Below the pieces are notes generated by a model, which saw only the letters and a program-made list of their open reading frames with translations, did no database searches and had not been told where the DNA came from. A program made the translations under genes and the position numbers. A stretch of DNA of 45,000 nucleotides. It comes from Leishmania donovani. Taxonomy: Eukaryota > Euglenozoa > Kinetoplastea > Trypanosomatida > Trypanosomatidae. Numbering within the stretch: the stretch's first letter is position 1; each line of letters opens with the position of its first letter. The stretch lies in contig NC_018263.1 of NCBI RefSeq assembly GCF_000227135.1, positions 1,072,535 through 1,117,534 on the forward strand, written 5' to 3'. This document shows, in pieces, positions 19,535-29,592 of this stretch.

Positions 19535-20955
19535 GAGCTGTGCCCGACCCAAGCACACAAAACGCGTGGGCCTGAAAACGAGGCGGGACTGAGCAGAAAA
19601 GGGGAAGCGCGTACACGGCAACAGAATCAAGCACGGCGAGTCGAACAAGAGGCAACGGCGTACCAAGAGACACCGAGAGGCAGCAAACAGCGTAAAGGCA
19701 CGTAGACGACGTTCAACAAGAGAAAAACAAATGCCGTAAAATAGAGAAACAAAGCAAAGCAAAAAGAGACGCAAAACAGCAGCGCCGATAAACCACACAG
19801 CAGCCACACAAACACACACACAGAGTACACGCCTGCCGCAATCGCAGGCGCGCCTCTTCCTGCTTGTCCCTCGCTCGGTGCACTCGTCTGACGCCTACCC
19901 GACGTGCCCCCTAACCTTCACCAGAAAGTTGCCACACGAGAAACGGTGATACTACGCGGCGTCTACTCAAAGACGAAGATTTACTTGCGAATCTGAAATA
20001 CTGCGTGCAATGAAGAGACGCTTGCTCTTTTCCTGCTCAAGTTGTTCCTAGGTTTGTGAGCGTGTTCCGCCATTTTGTAATTTTTTTTTCGTTAGAGATG
20101 TATGCGATCGTGTGCATGGGTGCGTGTGCAGCACATCGAGGAAGCGCATAGAGACAGCGAGAGAGAGAGTTGAAGAAAACGAAACAAAAAGACGCGCTCC
20201 TCTGACAAACAGGATACATACGCGCACACCAATGGTGTACGTCATAAGCCTTAGCAGCACCACAAGGCAGTAAGCCGGCCGCCATAGGCCAGGACACTAA
20301 AGGCATCCAATAGGCCCGCCACCACCACCTGGATGTGTACTACTTTCTCTTTTAACACTATCCTCGCATACCACGCCGCCCAAGCCAAGGCAGTTAGAAA
20401 GAGTACCTCTAAGAAGGCCCACACCAGCAGCAGCCGCTGCGGCAGCGTCCATCAGTAAAGTGCATTGGCGTTTACTTTCCACAGGCCGGTCATTCGGTTT
20501 TCTTCAATAGTTTGTCGTGCAAGCCATCACTTAGACGCGCGCACAGGCACGGCTCGGGCTATAGCGCGGGCGGCTCCAGCGGGCTGTCAGATTTCAAGGA
20601 CTAGAGGTTGCATCTCATGACGGCGCACGGCAGCGAGCTGACGCGCAGCGCAGTCGGATATATGCTTGTTCTCATTGGTCATCAGACGCTTCAATATAGT
20701 GCGCGGCACACAAGAACTTGGATGGAAGCTGCACAAAAGCGGCAAGCCGTTGAGCCTCTCAGCAGGCTGAAGGCGGAATCGTGTGGCTCCTGAGAAAGCG
20801 GCACGTGATGGTTGTGCTCCTTGATTAAGCATGCGCAAGGTAGGAAGAGCCTGAGTAGGCTGTAGTAGGCGAAAAGACGAACGGATGCAGGGAACGTGAG
20901 TGTGGCGGTGGAAGAAGGCGGCATCAGGTGGGAACGCACTGAAAAACAAGGAATG

Positions 20956-20980
20956 CCCCCCCCCCCAAAAAAAAAAAAAA
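20956..20980. repeat. C11-A14 compound homopolymer
   Basis: Eleven C directly followed by fourteen A on the plus strand, which is T14G11 in the direction of transcription. It lies in the putative 3' UTR of the PCID2-like gene. Confidence 0.85.
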
Positions 20981-21632
20981 TGAGATGCGAAATCGCAGCG
21001 TCAGTGCTTCACGGCGGTTTGAAGACCAGTTGGGTGAATGAGGACACTCTGCGTCGTCCACAGCCGCGCTCAGGGACGGAGGACCGTTTCCGTGCGAGTC
21101 GATGACAAGCTGGAGGTGGTGCTGCCGAGTCCTTGAAAGGGCGCGGATGCAGTTAAAAGGTTTACGGGTCGGGGAAGTACGTCTTACCGTTTTTTTTATC
21201 GTTCAGTGCTCTTGTATGGTAGATGATTAGATGCCTTCATGCGGAGCCGGTCTCAGCCCGTGTAGTCCGTGTGACATCGCAGTGCATCTCTTTGCTGAAA
21301 CTCGAGCGGAGGTGGCACGAGGTCGCTTCAGGCGGCACACGACTCTCTGCCTACCTCAGGTGACCAAAGAGGTGGCTCGCAAAGGCAGATAAAATAGGCA
21401 AACAAAAAAAGGACAACAGAAGCGGACGTGAAAAGAGGAAGAGAGACGGAGAGGCGTGAATAGCGACGCAGCCAACACGGAGGCCTTCATCGGCTAGAGT
21501 TCTGCCCCTGTACTCCCTCGCTCAGACTTCTCCTCACGTTAGACCTACGTGATTCTCTCCAATGGTGCGGTGATGGGCCCACCCGGCTTCGCCTCCGCTT
21601 CCACCCCGCATGTTGTGCCTCACCTCCATAGC

Positions 21633-23288
21633 TCACACCTCTTCTTGTAAGAGGGGAAAGGGGACCTTCTTTGACAACACCAGCGTCTTGTGCTCGTGCG
21701 AGTAGTACCCACGCACATATCCTCGCGCAATGAGTTTCGCAATCCAGAGCGCCATGCGGTCTTCATCCATAACGCTCTCCGCCATGCAAGCCTCAGAGAC
21801 TGGCGGCACAGCCTCGTCGTCTCGTGAGCGTTTCTTCGACTCTGCGGACGGCTTCCCACTCTGCGGCTCCTCGCTGGTGATGTAGGTGTACGCGGCCAGC
21901 AACGTTGGAATTGTGATACGGCTGTTGTCCACGTCAGAAAGTGCCGCCATGGCGGCGTGCACACGGGCGACCACCATGAGATAGCAGAGGATCTTTGCCT
22001 GCTGCAGAATTAGATACACGCCGCGGCGATGGAACGTCGAGGCGTTGCTGTCGAGAGCACCGGAGAAGCGCACCGGGTCCCCTCGCTCAATGGCCGCGGT
22101 CAAGGAACCGAACAGGCGCGGGAGCAAATCCTCGTCGGCGCGCAGAATCTCAGCGGGGATGCGCCGCCCATTCGCTACACCGGCCACAGAGAGAAAGAAG
22201 CGCACCCGCTCCTTGTTGAGGCGCTGAGGCTCATTGCCGAACCCTGCGGGCGGCAAAAGCGTGTAAGCTATCCGCAAAATGCGGTGGGCTTCGTCGAGCT
22301 TCCGCTCGTACAAGCGCATCCGGCCTTGATAGTAGTGATAGGTGACCACCTCTGACACCATGTGCCGCGAAGGGTGTAGGATGGAGCGTGCCGGCTCTTT
22401 GGATGACTCGGCGACATTCTCTGCATGCTCCACGGCACCCAAGAGTACGGCGCACTGGTGAGTGTTGTAGCGCTGAAACAGAATGATGAGGAGACCGTTC
22501 ACGAGGGAGAGGGCCCCGCGACGGCGCGAGTGCTCGGGAGCTTCCTGGGCGTCTACAGACTGGAGTGCAACCAACAGCTTGCGCCACGTTCGTATCACCT
22601 GCCCGATGCAATCGTCAATGGCGCTGCCACTCGCGTGGCGGGCGACTTGCGGTATGCGGTGAACCAGGTACAGCAGCACAAGGGTATCCCAGCCGACAGT
22701 GCCGGGAGTGTTACTGTCCACGCGTGGCGGATAGTGATCGCGGTTCATGGAGTGGCACTCCTGAAAGGACTCGAAGGCGTACAGAAGCCCCTTCAAAAGC
22801 GTCGTCTGTAAACTGCGCTCCAGCTGCTTCTCTGTCACACCGTTGCCCTGCACGGTCTTGCTCGCAGACACAGCTGGATGAGAAGAGGACGGGGAGAACG
22901 AGCTCGAGTCCTGCAAGATGCACTTGCGTGTGCAGCGCTGGTATTGCGTCAGGGCACCTGTGATGGCGATGCGCACCACTAGCTCGCGGCAGGACGCGCG
23001 CTCCGCCTCGTTGAGGGCCTCCACGGCAGGTGTTGGCTTGCTTGCTCGGGTGAGTCGAAGATTCCGCGCGTTTTGATGTAAGTATCGCTCGCAGGCCTGC
23101 TCCAGCGAGGCATGTGTCGTTTGGATGAGACTGTGCATAGTCGGAGCGGAGTCGTTTTTGATCTGAACTGGTATGCCCTTCTCCGCCTTGGCGATGGCAT
23201 CCTTCAAGATGATTCCGTTGCGTGAGCAAATGCCAGCTGCCGCCGCCTCCAGCCACGTGGCCTCGATGAAAAAGTACTGATGCTCCAT
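21633..23288 (-). CDS. PCID2: PCI-domain protein, PCID2/Thp1-like
   Basis: A 551-residue protein of the PCID2/Thp1/CSN12 group. In yeast and animals Thp1/PCID2 is a scaffold of the TREX-2 complex, which links transcription to mRNA export at the nuclear pore. Evidence is the C-terminal PCI/winged-helix module: FHRRGVYLILQQAKILCY near residue 419, and the ending GYVRGYYSHEHKTLVLSKK near residue 520, which closely follows the animal PCID2 ending (GHVKGYISHQHQKLVVSK). The middle part, with repeated paired helices such as VVTYHYYQGRMRLYERKLDEA, fits the TPR-like half of PCI proteins. The length is longer than the roughly 400-residue human protein. The start is a true ATG 39 nt downstream of a strong splice acceptor. 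CSN12 is the main alternative, since the two families share this fold; the ending favours PCID2. Confidence 0.88.
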   Translation of the reverse strand: MEHQYFFIEATWLEAAAAGICSRNGIILKDAIAKAEKGIPVQIKNDSAPTMHSLIQTTHASLEQACERYLHQNARNLRLTRASKPTPAVEALNEAERASCRELVVRIAITGALTQYQRCTRKCILQDSSSFSPSSSHPAVSASKTVQGNGVTEKQLERSLQTTLLKGLLYAFESFQECHSMNRDHYPPRVDSNTPGTVGWDTLVLLYLVHRIPQVARHASGSAIDDCIGQVIRTWRKLLVALQSVDAQEAPEHSRRRGALSLVNGLLIILFQRYNTHQCAVLLGAVEHAENVAESSKEPARSILHPSRHMVSEVVTYHYYQGRMRLYERKLDEAHRILRIAYTLLPPAGFGNEPQRLNKERVRFFLSVAGVANGRRIPAEILRADEDLLPRLFGSLTAAIERGDPVRFSGALDSNASTFHRRGVYLILQQAKILCYLMVVARVHAAMAALSDVDNSRITIPTLLAAYTYITSEEPQSGKPSAESKKRSRDDEAVPPVSEACMAESVMDEDRMALWIAKLIARGYVRGYYSHEHKTLVLSKKVPFPLLQEEV

Positions 23289-24085
23289 TTCGAGCTAGCG
23301 AGCGATCGAGTCTAACGGCACGGAAGACTGGAAAGGAAGAAAATAAAAAGGAGCGAGTGGCAGCTATGGATGTCGGCGCGGCACGGTCGTCGGGAATGCG
23401 TGGTTTGCTCTTTGGTTTCCAGTAAAGAGGGGGGAAGCCGAAGGACTCGATGTGCGAGAGGAAGAAAGAAAAGTAGCGACAGACAGACGGAGAGACGAGA
23501 AGACGGCGCACCTATGATGAACGGCACCCGGCCTCTGCCGATGAGACTTTACCTGGCGCACGTTATGCGAGCTTGTCCACGGCACGACATTACACGGCAA
23601 GACACGACACACACACACACAGACAGCACCAGGCACCGCCCAGACACGAGGGAAAGGGGATCTGGCGCGTCTCCCAAGCGACAAGAAAACGAAAACCAGC
23701 ACGGCCTTTATCTTCCTCCTGTCTGGCATACTGAGCAGCGGCGGCGTTTTTTTTTTGTGTCGTTCCTTCTCGACTCTGTTGCTGCCTTCTTTCACTCTCG
23801 TAGTGGTGGTTATTCCCCGTCACCGTCTGGGAAGACGCGGCAAAGGAAGGAAGGGGGTGATGTCAACGCAAGCCTCGACATCGATGACACGTCGGCTTCC
23901 GCGATGATGCCCGCGCGCAACTTTACAATGCGCCTGTGAAGAGGAGGTGGACTACTTATTACGCAAGATGAAAGGGCCAAGCAGATGCGTGTAGGCGAAT
24001 AGGGCTAAGAGGCGCATGCAAATACACAGGCACAATGCTGTCCATCTCAGGCGGCGTTCGAGTCGCCACGCCTTCTCCTTCGACT
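23289..24085. other. Gap between the TRM9-like and PCID2-like genes
   Basis: It contains the PCID2 splice acceptor and short 5' UTR, then presumably the 3' UTR of the TRM9-like gene. An AC-rich run lies near 23605-23620 and a T run near 23750. The frame at 22711-23511 on the minus strand is an overlap of the PCID2 gene and is not real. Confidence 0.6.
23328..23352 (-). promoter_or_regulatory. Spliced-leader acceptor for the PCID2-like gene
   Basis: A textbook tract on the minus strand, CTCCTTTTTATTTTCTTCC then TTTCCAG, with AG at 23328-23329. The predicted 5' UTR is 39 nt and leads directly to the ATG at 23288. Confidence 0.7.
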
Positions 24086-25108
24086 TCAGCAGCGCTCCAG
24101 CATCACACACCAGTTCTCCTTGTCGTAGTAAGATTTGCTGATTGCGACCGGAATCGATCCTGTCCCATCATCGCTGGCCGCGTCCTTGCACAGCTGCTCC
24201 AGTTCTCCCTCCGAAAAAAAGTGATAGTAGCGGTGGAACACCTGCTGTGCCCCATCGCACTTCTGATTTCGCTCCCACCGCACGAGACCGTCGCCGGTTT
24301 CTGGGTCGACCAGACGCTTTGTGTGGCCTCGCTGCTCACGTGCCCACACGTAGATGAGTACACGCCCGCCCTGCGGCCGAACGAGGCGAAGGAGCTCACG
24401 CACCGCCAGTCTCCGCCGCTCGCGACTCGCGTAGTGGTGAATCACCGCTATACTGATGGCGGCATCAAAGACGCCGCTACGCAACGGGCACCGCAGAGCG
24501 TCGCTGCGCACCGTATCTGTTCGTGGGAGCTCCTCCGCAGACACAGGTTTCACCACCGCCTCTGCCTCGTTCTTAGCGCGCTTGCCACTAAGGCGGCGAC
24601 GCCGCTGCGCATGATGCATGTTGGGGTCAACCAGCTGACGTTGCGTGGAGCGCAGGAGCTCCTCACTATAGTCGAGACCCACGACGTAGCGGTGTGCGGG
24701 TGCAAAGGAGACAAGAGGCGGCAACGGCTGCGCTTCTGCCTGCTGCCGCGACTTCATCTCGAGAGAAGCACCTGATGTGCTCATGGGATGCGAGGAGGCG
24801 GTGAGGGCAAGTCGCTGTGCTGCCGAAAAGTACTTCCCATTTCCGCAGCCAACATCCGCCACGAGAGAGAAGGGCGGTAGGCCCTCCAAGAAGGCACCGA
24901 CCTGTGGCCACGCCTTGTACCGTGTGCTAGAAAAGTGGTCGGCAATCGCTCTGTACACGTTGTGCACGTGTTCACGCTCGTAGGCAGCGGCATCGGTGGG
25001 CGGGAGAGGAAACACCGGCGCACGGTCCCCCTCCGTGATCACATCGGCTTCCACTCGAGCCCTCTTCGCGTCGGGTGTTGCTGCGGAACCCGCACAGTTA
25101 GCCGACAT
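24086..25108 (-). CDS. TRM9: TRM9/ALKBH8-type tRNA (uridine) methyltransferase
   Basis: A 340-residue SAM-dependent methyltransferase. In yeast Trm9, with its partner Trm112, makes the final methyl ester of mcm5U and mcm5s2U at the wobble position of tRNAs. Family marks: YEREHVHNVYRAIADHFSST followed by RYKAWP (residues 43-68), SAM motif I VADVGCGNGKYF (83-94), VVGLDYSEELL (142-152), ISIAVIHHYASRERRR (218-233), RVLIYVWAREQ (249-259), RYYHFFSEGELEQL (293-306) and a C-terminal KENWCVMLE. About 35 extra Ser/Gln-rich residues (103-138) sit between motif I and the next strand. There is no AlkB or RRM domain, so it is the stand-alone TRM9 form. The open frame reaches a TTG at 25147; the ATG at 25108 is the first AUG after the predicted acceptor. 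It is probably cytosolic. Confidence 0.93.
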   Translation of the reverse strand: MSANCAGSAATPDAKRARVEADVITEGDRAPVFPLPPTDAAAYEREHVHNVYRAIADHFSSTRYKAWPQVGAFLEGLPPFSLVADVGCGNGKYFSAAQRLALTASSHPMSTSGASLEMKSRQQAEAQPLPPLVSFAPAHRYVVGLDYSEELLRSTQRQLVDPNMHHAQRRRRLSGKRAKNEAEAVVKPVSAEELPRTDTVRSDALRCPLRSGVFDAAISIAVIHHYASRERRRLAVRELLRLVRPQGGRVLIYVWAREQRGHTKRLVDPETGDGLVRWERNQKCDGAQQVFHRYYHFFSEGELEQLCKDAASDDGTGSIPVAISKSYYDKENWCVMLERC

Positions 25109-25246
25109 CTCTGGCCTGTGTACGTGTACCCTTGGTAAACAATGCAAGTGCGCGTGCCAGAGGCGAAGATAGATGAAGCGGCACGACGCACTTCACTGGC
25201 GCAGCAGTTTTGCAGCCGTGTCAGAGAAACCGAAACAGTATGTGAA

Positions 25247-25290
25247 CTCGTGTAGGGATGTGGTATTGTGAAAATGGGAAAGAGGGAGGC
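25247..25290 (-). promoter_or_regulatory. Candidate spliced-leader acceptor for the TRM9-like gene
   Basis: The minus strand reads GCCTCCCTCTTTCCCATTTT, and the first AG after it is at 25247-25248. The 138-nt 5' UTR contains no ATG before the chosen start, which supports that start. Confidence 0.45.
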
Positions 25291-25576
25291 AGAATATCAT
25301 GAGAGAAGATAACGTCGTCTACCTGTTGCACCATATCGTCACCGAGCATCCGCCCGCAGCGGCTTAGCAACTATACATATGTCTTAGAATGAAGTGTTCG
25401 TGTCTGGTGTTTTGTGGCCTGCGGCTCGAACTCTGCCCACACCCCGCCTCGCAGGCCGCCTCACAGTTCATCCCATTGCGCCTTCCGTCACCTGGTGCAC
25501 CCCTCGCCGTCGCCGGGTTGGGATACGTTCGGATCACGCCAACACCCTGCACATCATGTGGATGGCACAAGCGTCT

Positions 25577-25840
25577 TCAAGGACGCAGGTCGCCCTGAAA
25601 CAACGCTATAAAGGGCATCACCGCCGGCAGCAGCAGCGATGCATCGCTCTCACACCCCCCTACGTCGTAGGTGCATGACCTTGTCACCACCGGAGGTGGT
25701 TCGGCATTTTGCCAGGGATAGGGGGGTGCTGCTTGGCCTCCGCACACATAGAGTGAGGGCACTGGATCCTGAGATACCACACGCCGAGGTGGCCTCCTGT
25801 CATCAGAGCTCCTAACGTTCTCATCTTCCAAATCTATCAT
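25577..25840 (-). pseudogene. Coding-like fragment, unknown
   Basis: An ATG-started 87-codon frame beginning MIDLEDENVRSSDDRRPPRR, in the direction of the neighbouring genes. Its second half spans the hairpin cluster. I recognise no domain. It may be a small gene, part of a decayed gene, or chance in GC-rich sequence. Confidence 0.2.
25635..25700. repeat. Cluster of three short inverted repeats
   Basis: Within 66 bases lie a perfect 14-bp palindrome (AGCGATGCATCGCT, 25635-25648), a near-perfect one (CCTACGTCGTAGG, 25659-25671), and a hairpin ACCACC-GGA-GGTGGT (25686-25700). The cluster lies between genes and could fold in RNA or DNA. No known element is recognised. Confidence 0.7.
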
Positions 25841-25985
25841 GCCTCTTTCCGGTGGAGCTATAGATCAAGGAGAAGGCAAGAAGAGAGACAAGAAGCCGAA
25901 AGGCGAGGCACCCGAGAAATGCCGGCTCGCTTCAACTCCGCATCCGCTGCGGTCACCGTATCTCTCTCTCGCCGAAACCGTCCTC

Positions 25986-26249
25986 CTAGGCCGTTATGTG
26001 TGCTCGCCGCGTCACGCACCTGCCGTTGACGATCGTCGCTCTCACCAAGCGAGGCGCCTGCCGTACTCCACTGCGGATTTCCTCCTCGGCGCTGTTGTCG
26101 CTTTTGTAAAACAACTCCACGATGTCGCCTGAAATCCATTTGGCCAGACACTTGACGTCTACCTGCCGCTCGAACAGCGCGATGAGGGAAAGAGCAGTTT
26201 GCCGGCCCATGGATTGAAGAGTCGCAACGTGCGAGTGCCGAGCCTGCAC
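25986..26249 (-). pseudogene. Coding-like fragment, unknown
   Basis: An 87-codon frame with protein-like composition, including ALSLIALFERQVDVKCLAKW and ISGDIVELFYKSDNSAEEE. It is in a different frame from the fragment at 26330-26764, which precedes it in the direction of transcription. That arrangement suggests a decayed gene with frameshifts, but I cannot name the ancestor and chance is not excluded. Confidence 0.3.
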
Positions 26250-26329
26250 GAGGTGCTCAGGTACGCCGACAGGCTGCGCTTGTTTGCCACGCGCACGCTC
26301 ACATTAGAGAAGTAGTGTAGCGTTGGCAC

Positions 26330-26764
26330 TTAACCATGGCTCATCCAGTGGGCATCTTCCTGCTGCCTTTTCGAAGGAGCTGTCAACTCCGATGAGTCAT
26401 CGCTAGCGCAAGAGACGTCGTATCGCGATGTGAAGCCGTGACGGTGCAGGCGATAATTGTGCTCGTAGACGTGTCGAGGCGTTTCATCGACCAGCGAAAC
26501 GCTGGCTTCGCGAGCTGCAGCTTTTCCGTAAGAGGCAGCGTGTATCTCGTTCGACAGGGCATTGTCTAACTTGCGCGACGTCGACTCCACTAGCAGAAGC
26601 TCCTCGTCCTCTCTTGGCACCGTATGCGCCATGCAGTTGAATAGACACACCATCTTGGCAACTGTCGGCTTGGCGAAGGAAAGCACGTGAAGAGGGAAGA
26701 TGCAGAGGAAGTTGATCGAGACATGATGGCCTGATAAGACCAAGCGGTGAAAGGTATTCTGCAT
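26330..26764 (-). pseudogene. Hypothetical protein or decayed gene piece
   Basis: A 144-codon frame; from an internal ATG at 26653 it gives 107 residues starting MVCLFNCMAHTVPREDEELL, with a charged, gene-like middle (VESTSRKLDNALSNEIHAAS) and a His/Tyr-rich stretch near YEHNYRLHRHGFTSRYD. Third codon positions are moderately GC-rich. The same frame continues upstream beyond TGA and TAG (26768-26773) into more coding-like sequence up to about 27150, broken by a TAA at 26960-26962. I read this as probable decay, though a real small gene starting at 26653 is possible. No family is recognised. Confidence 0.35.
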
Positions 26765-27225
26765 TACCTATCACAGGAACTCCTGGCTCCATCGGCACCT
26801 CTCCGTGTCGCCGCCTCGATTTGCTTCCACACCCCCGTTCGCACCCGCGGACAACGATGGGTCAAGCGTAGATTTTGTGCGCTTGTTCTTCGGCTTCTTG
26901 TCGCAGAGCTCCTCCAAGATGTCGTGGGCACCGCTCGCACGACCGCGTCGACCGGCGGGTTACTCCTCCATTCTCGACTGCCCAGTGGGCATCTTGCTGT
27001 GGCTGTGAGGGGGTCCCAAGAACCACGGCGTCGAGCTCGACTCCGAAGACGAGACAGCGGAGCTCCCAGCGTTAGTGTGAAACACCGCATCAGCATCATC
27101 CGACGCCCGCGAGAGGCGGTACGTTTGCCGGCAGTTTCACCCATACCGCCCTCACTAGGCCTTCGCGTCGTCGAAGCGCCGCACACCGCCCGAAACATTG
27201 GACCGTTGGATGCGCGAGACGCCCG

Positions 27226-27426
27226 CTAAAATGTCCTTCCAGTCTCCACAGGAGCCGCGGACAGGCAACGGCGCGCGTCACCGGCGTGCAAGCTGGTAAA
27301 GACGACGGTCCACAAATTCACTGGGATTGGTAGCGCACTAAGGTCATGACACAGGGCGTACCTGGGTGCGAGATCAGGTGTGACGATTTCGCGACCGGTG
27401 CTGCCGCTTGCACCAGCGATCATCAC
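27226..27426 (-). pseudogene. Possible Rossmann-fold fragment
   Basis: A 66-codon frame starting MMIAGASGSTGREIVTPDLA. The GASGSTGR segment resembles the NAD(P)-binding glycine motif of NmrA/HTATIP2-type oxidoreductases. It stops at a TAG at 27226, far too short for that fold. It may be the 5' remnant of a lost oxidoreductase gene; the motif is short and chance is possible. Confidence 0.3.
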
Positions 27427-28696
27427 GGAGGGTTGTTTGCCTTTGGATCACATACAAAGAGCCTCTTGAATGTGGTCTGAGCACCGTGTGCGTAAGCACA
27501 ATGGGTGAGAAAGAAACAGATCACTTAGCAGCTGTAGGACTTAAAAGGAAATTAGAGGAGGCACAAGGATTCTCTCCTGGTCGCTCTCTGCCTTCGACTA
27601 ATTATAAGGGCGCATATACAGTTGTGGGTGTGTTTGATCGAATACGAGCAGAGGGAGAAGTGTATATCCGTCGGTAGATTTTTGTGTGCATATGTGTGTG
27701 TGTCTGATTTTGCAGACTCTCCGGCGTACAACTCGGCGGTGTATCGCGCTGCCCGTCGTTCGGTGAAGGCAAAGAGAGAAGAGCCTTCTATATTGCACAC
27801 TAGTGCCTAAGTGCCTTGGTAGAATGGCAAACTAAAGAATAGAAGACAAAAGATGTCAGCGTGAAAGAGCGAATGTGCGCGTCGACAGTGGAGGGCGTGT
27901 GTCCGGTACAAAAAAAAATGCAAAAAAAGTGGTTCAGCCCCGTGTGCACCGCCACGGTCTCCGCTTTCATTCTTCGTTTTCTTTGTTGTGTTTGCGCGAA
28001 GGGTAAGAATCAGGCACCGAGAGGCTTTTGTGGCATCGCTGGAGTTGAAGAACTTTTCACTCATCAAACAGCGCTGCGAAATGAAGGCAATGCAGCCTCA
28101 CCCCGCTGCGGACGTGTATGAGAAAACGGTCTCTAGAATAAGTGCTCCCTTCCCTAAGCCGATAGTTTTCATCGAATCATGCATCCTCCCTCGTGCACGA
28201 CTCCTACGCATACACGCATTCCTCTCACTCATTCCATTGACCGTTAACCGTTCGAGCTTGCGTGTCACCGTGTCGCGGCAGTGCACGCTGAACCAATGAT
28301 CTGACTTTTGTTGTTGCACGCTTAGCTCCGTCCCACAATCCCCTCGGCATCAGCATACAGGCATCCTCTACCGAAGTGCGGACACACAACGACACACGCA
28401 CACCTATAGGGGAAAGAACAAATAACAAAAGAAAAGAGAAGGAAAGCCAAACCCTCTCCTCCCTTCAGATCAGCACTGCACCCGTCTCGAGCGCCAGCTT
28501 CGTTGTGGTCATCGCATGCTTCTCTCTCTACCCCTTGTATTTGTGTCCGTGTGCACTTTTCGAGAGGGCGGGCTGTGTCTGGGGAGAAGAGTTGGGCACA
28601 ACTGCAAAAGCACCTTCTTTGTGTGTATGAGTGCGTTGAAGTAGAGAGAAAGCGCTAGGCGAAGATGTTTGAATATAAAGTAACACAAACAAATAT

Positions 28697-28714
28697 TATA
28701 TATATATATATATA
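28697..28714. repeat. TA dinucleotide microsatellite
   Basis: Nine TA units in AT-rich intergenic sequence. Confidence 0.85.
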
Positions 28715-28820
28715 AACAGACCACTACTAAAACAAAGTGAGAAGATGCGTTATGCCTGTGTTCATCCCGTCTGTCCGTGCGTGTGTGTCTGCTTGTTTAG
28801 TTGTTGTTCTTGGTGCGAAC

Positions 28821-28840
28821 TGTGTGTGTGTGTGTGTGTG
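28821..28840. repeat. TG dinucleotide microsatellite
   Basis: Ten TG units in the gap downstream of the PDH E2 gene. Confidence 0.85.
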
Positions 28841-29571
28841 CATGTACAGGGATGCAATCATCGGTGAGACTGGATGCATGTGGTCTGCCAGGGAAGGGGA
28901 AGAATCTATCGTTCGATTATTCACCTTTTTTTTCGTTGCGGTTCTGTTGTGCTTCTTCTCACAGCCTTTGTTGTTGTTGCTGTTTTCGAATGCTCGAATG
29001 CGCGCGCCGACAACCTGCAATGCTTCTATGGAAGAGAATCTCGGCTCACAAAACAGACAGACAATCGCAACGGTGGGATGACGACCACTACTCAAGCACA
29101 GCCGTCTCGGCTTCGAGACTCTTTAGCATCAACGCCTTCGCCTAGACGCATACATGCGTACACTTGGAGTCCCTCATCTCGTCCTTTCCACCAAGGCTTT
29201 TGTGTGTTTGACGCAGCGCTGCTCCACGAGCGATGTGTGCACTTCCCTCCCCCCCCACGCGCCGAGAGAGAGGAAGAAGCAGGATATTCTCTACAACATA
29301 GCAGCGCCAGTGGAGACATCGAGAATGGGCGAGACCGGGAAGACGACGCTACGCAGCTGCAAGCGCGCAAGGCATGATAAAAACGAACAAACCAACAAAA
29401 AAAAAAGATGATAAAAACAGAAACGCTTTTAATACTCAACGACATGAAAACGAGGGAGGGATAACGAACAAAAACACAACGGGAGGGGAGAGAACGAAGT
29501 CTTTTGAAGTCGGTAGGTCTCCCCTCGCAGAGAATTCCCTCGATCTCCCACTTGCTCCCTCCCTACCCCTT

Positions 29572-29592
29572 CCTCCCTCCCTCCCTCCCTCC
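29572..29592. repeat. CCCT tetranucleotide repeat
   Basis: About five CCCT units on the plus strand, purine-rich in the transcript, about 280 bases beyond the stop codon of the PDH E2 gene and so probably in its 3' UTR or spacer. Confidence 0.75.

Larger units (their letters stand above)
17963..21632. other. Long gap between the PCID2-like and kinase genes
   Basis: A 3.7 kb stretch with no convincing gene. Apparent minus-strand frames up to 194 residues (19235-19819) are Cys/Val/Leu/Ser-rich artefacts of pyrimidine-rich sequence. From about 18420 to 19830 the plus strand is strongly purine- and AC-rich, making the transcribed RNA pyrimidine-rich. Homopolymers include 13 G at 18768-18780 and 11 C followed by 14 A at 20956-20980. 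The part from 20200 to 21600 is more complex and may be the PCID2 3' UTR; I see no recognisable RNA gene or retroposon in it. Confidence 0.55.

Noticed and set aside
19235..19819. 194-codon minus-strand frame rich in Cys, Leu, Phe
   Set aside because: Product of pyrimidine-rich non-coding sequence; looks like membrane segments only because of base composition.
20200..20620. Possible SIDER retroposon or small RNA gene
   Set aside because: Sequence is complex and GC-rich, but I could not recall a matching consensus or fold a tRNA; not supported by reading alone.
22711..23511. 266-codon minus-strand frame
   Set aside because: A different frame of the PCID2-like gene and its leader; it crosses the predicted splice acceptor.
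26747..27229. 160-codon plus-strand frame
   Set aside because: Arg/Leu/Val-rich shadow of the minus-strand relic region, on the strand opposite to all the genes.
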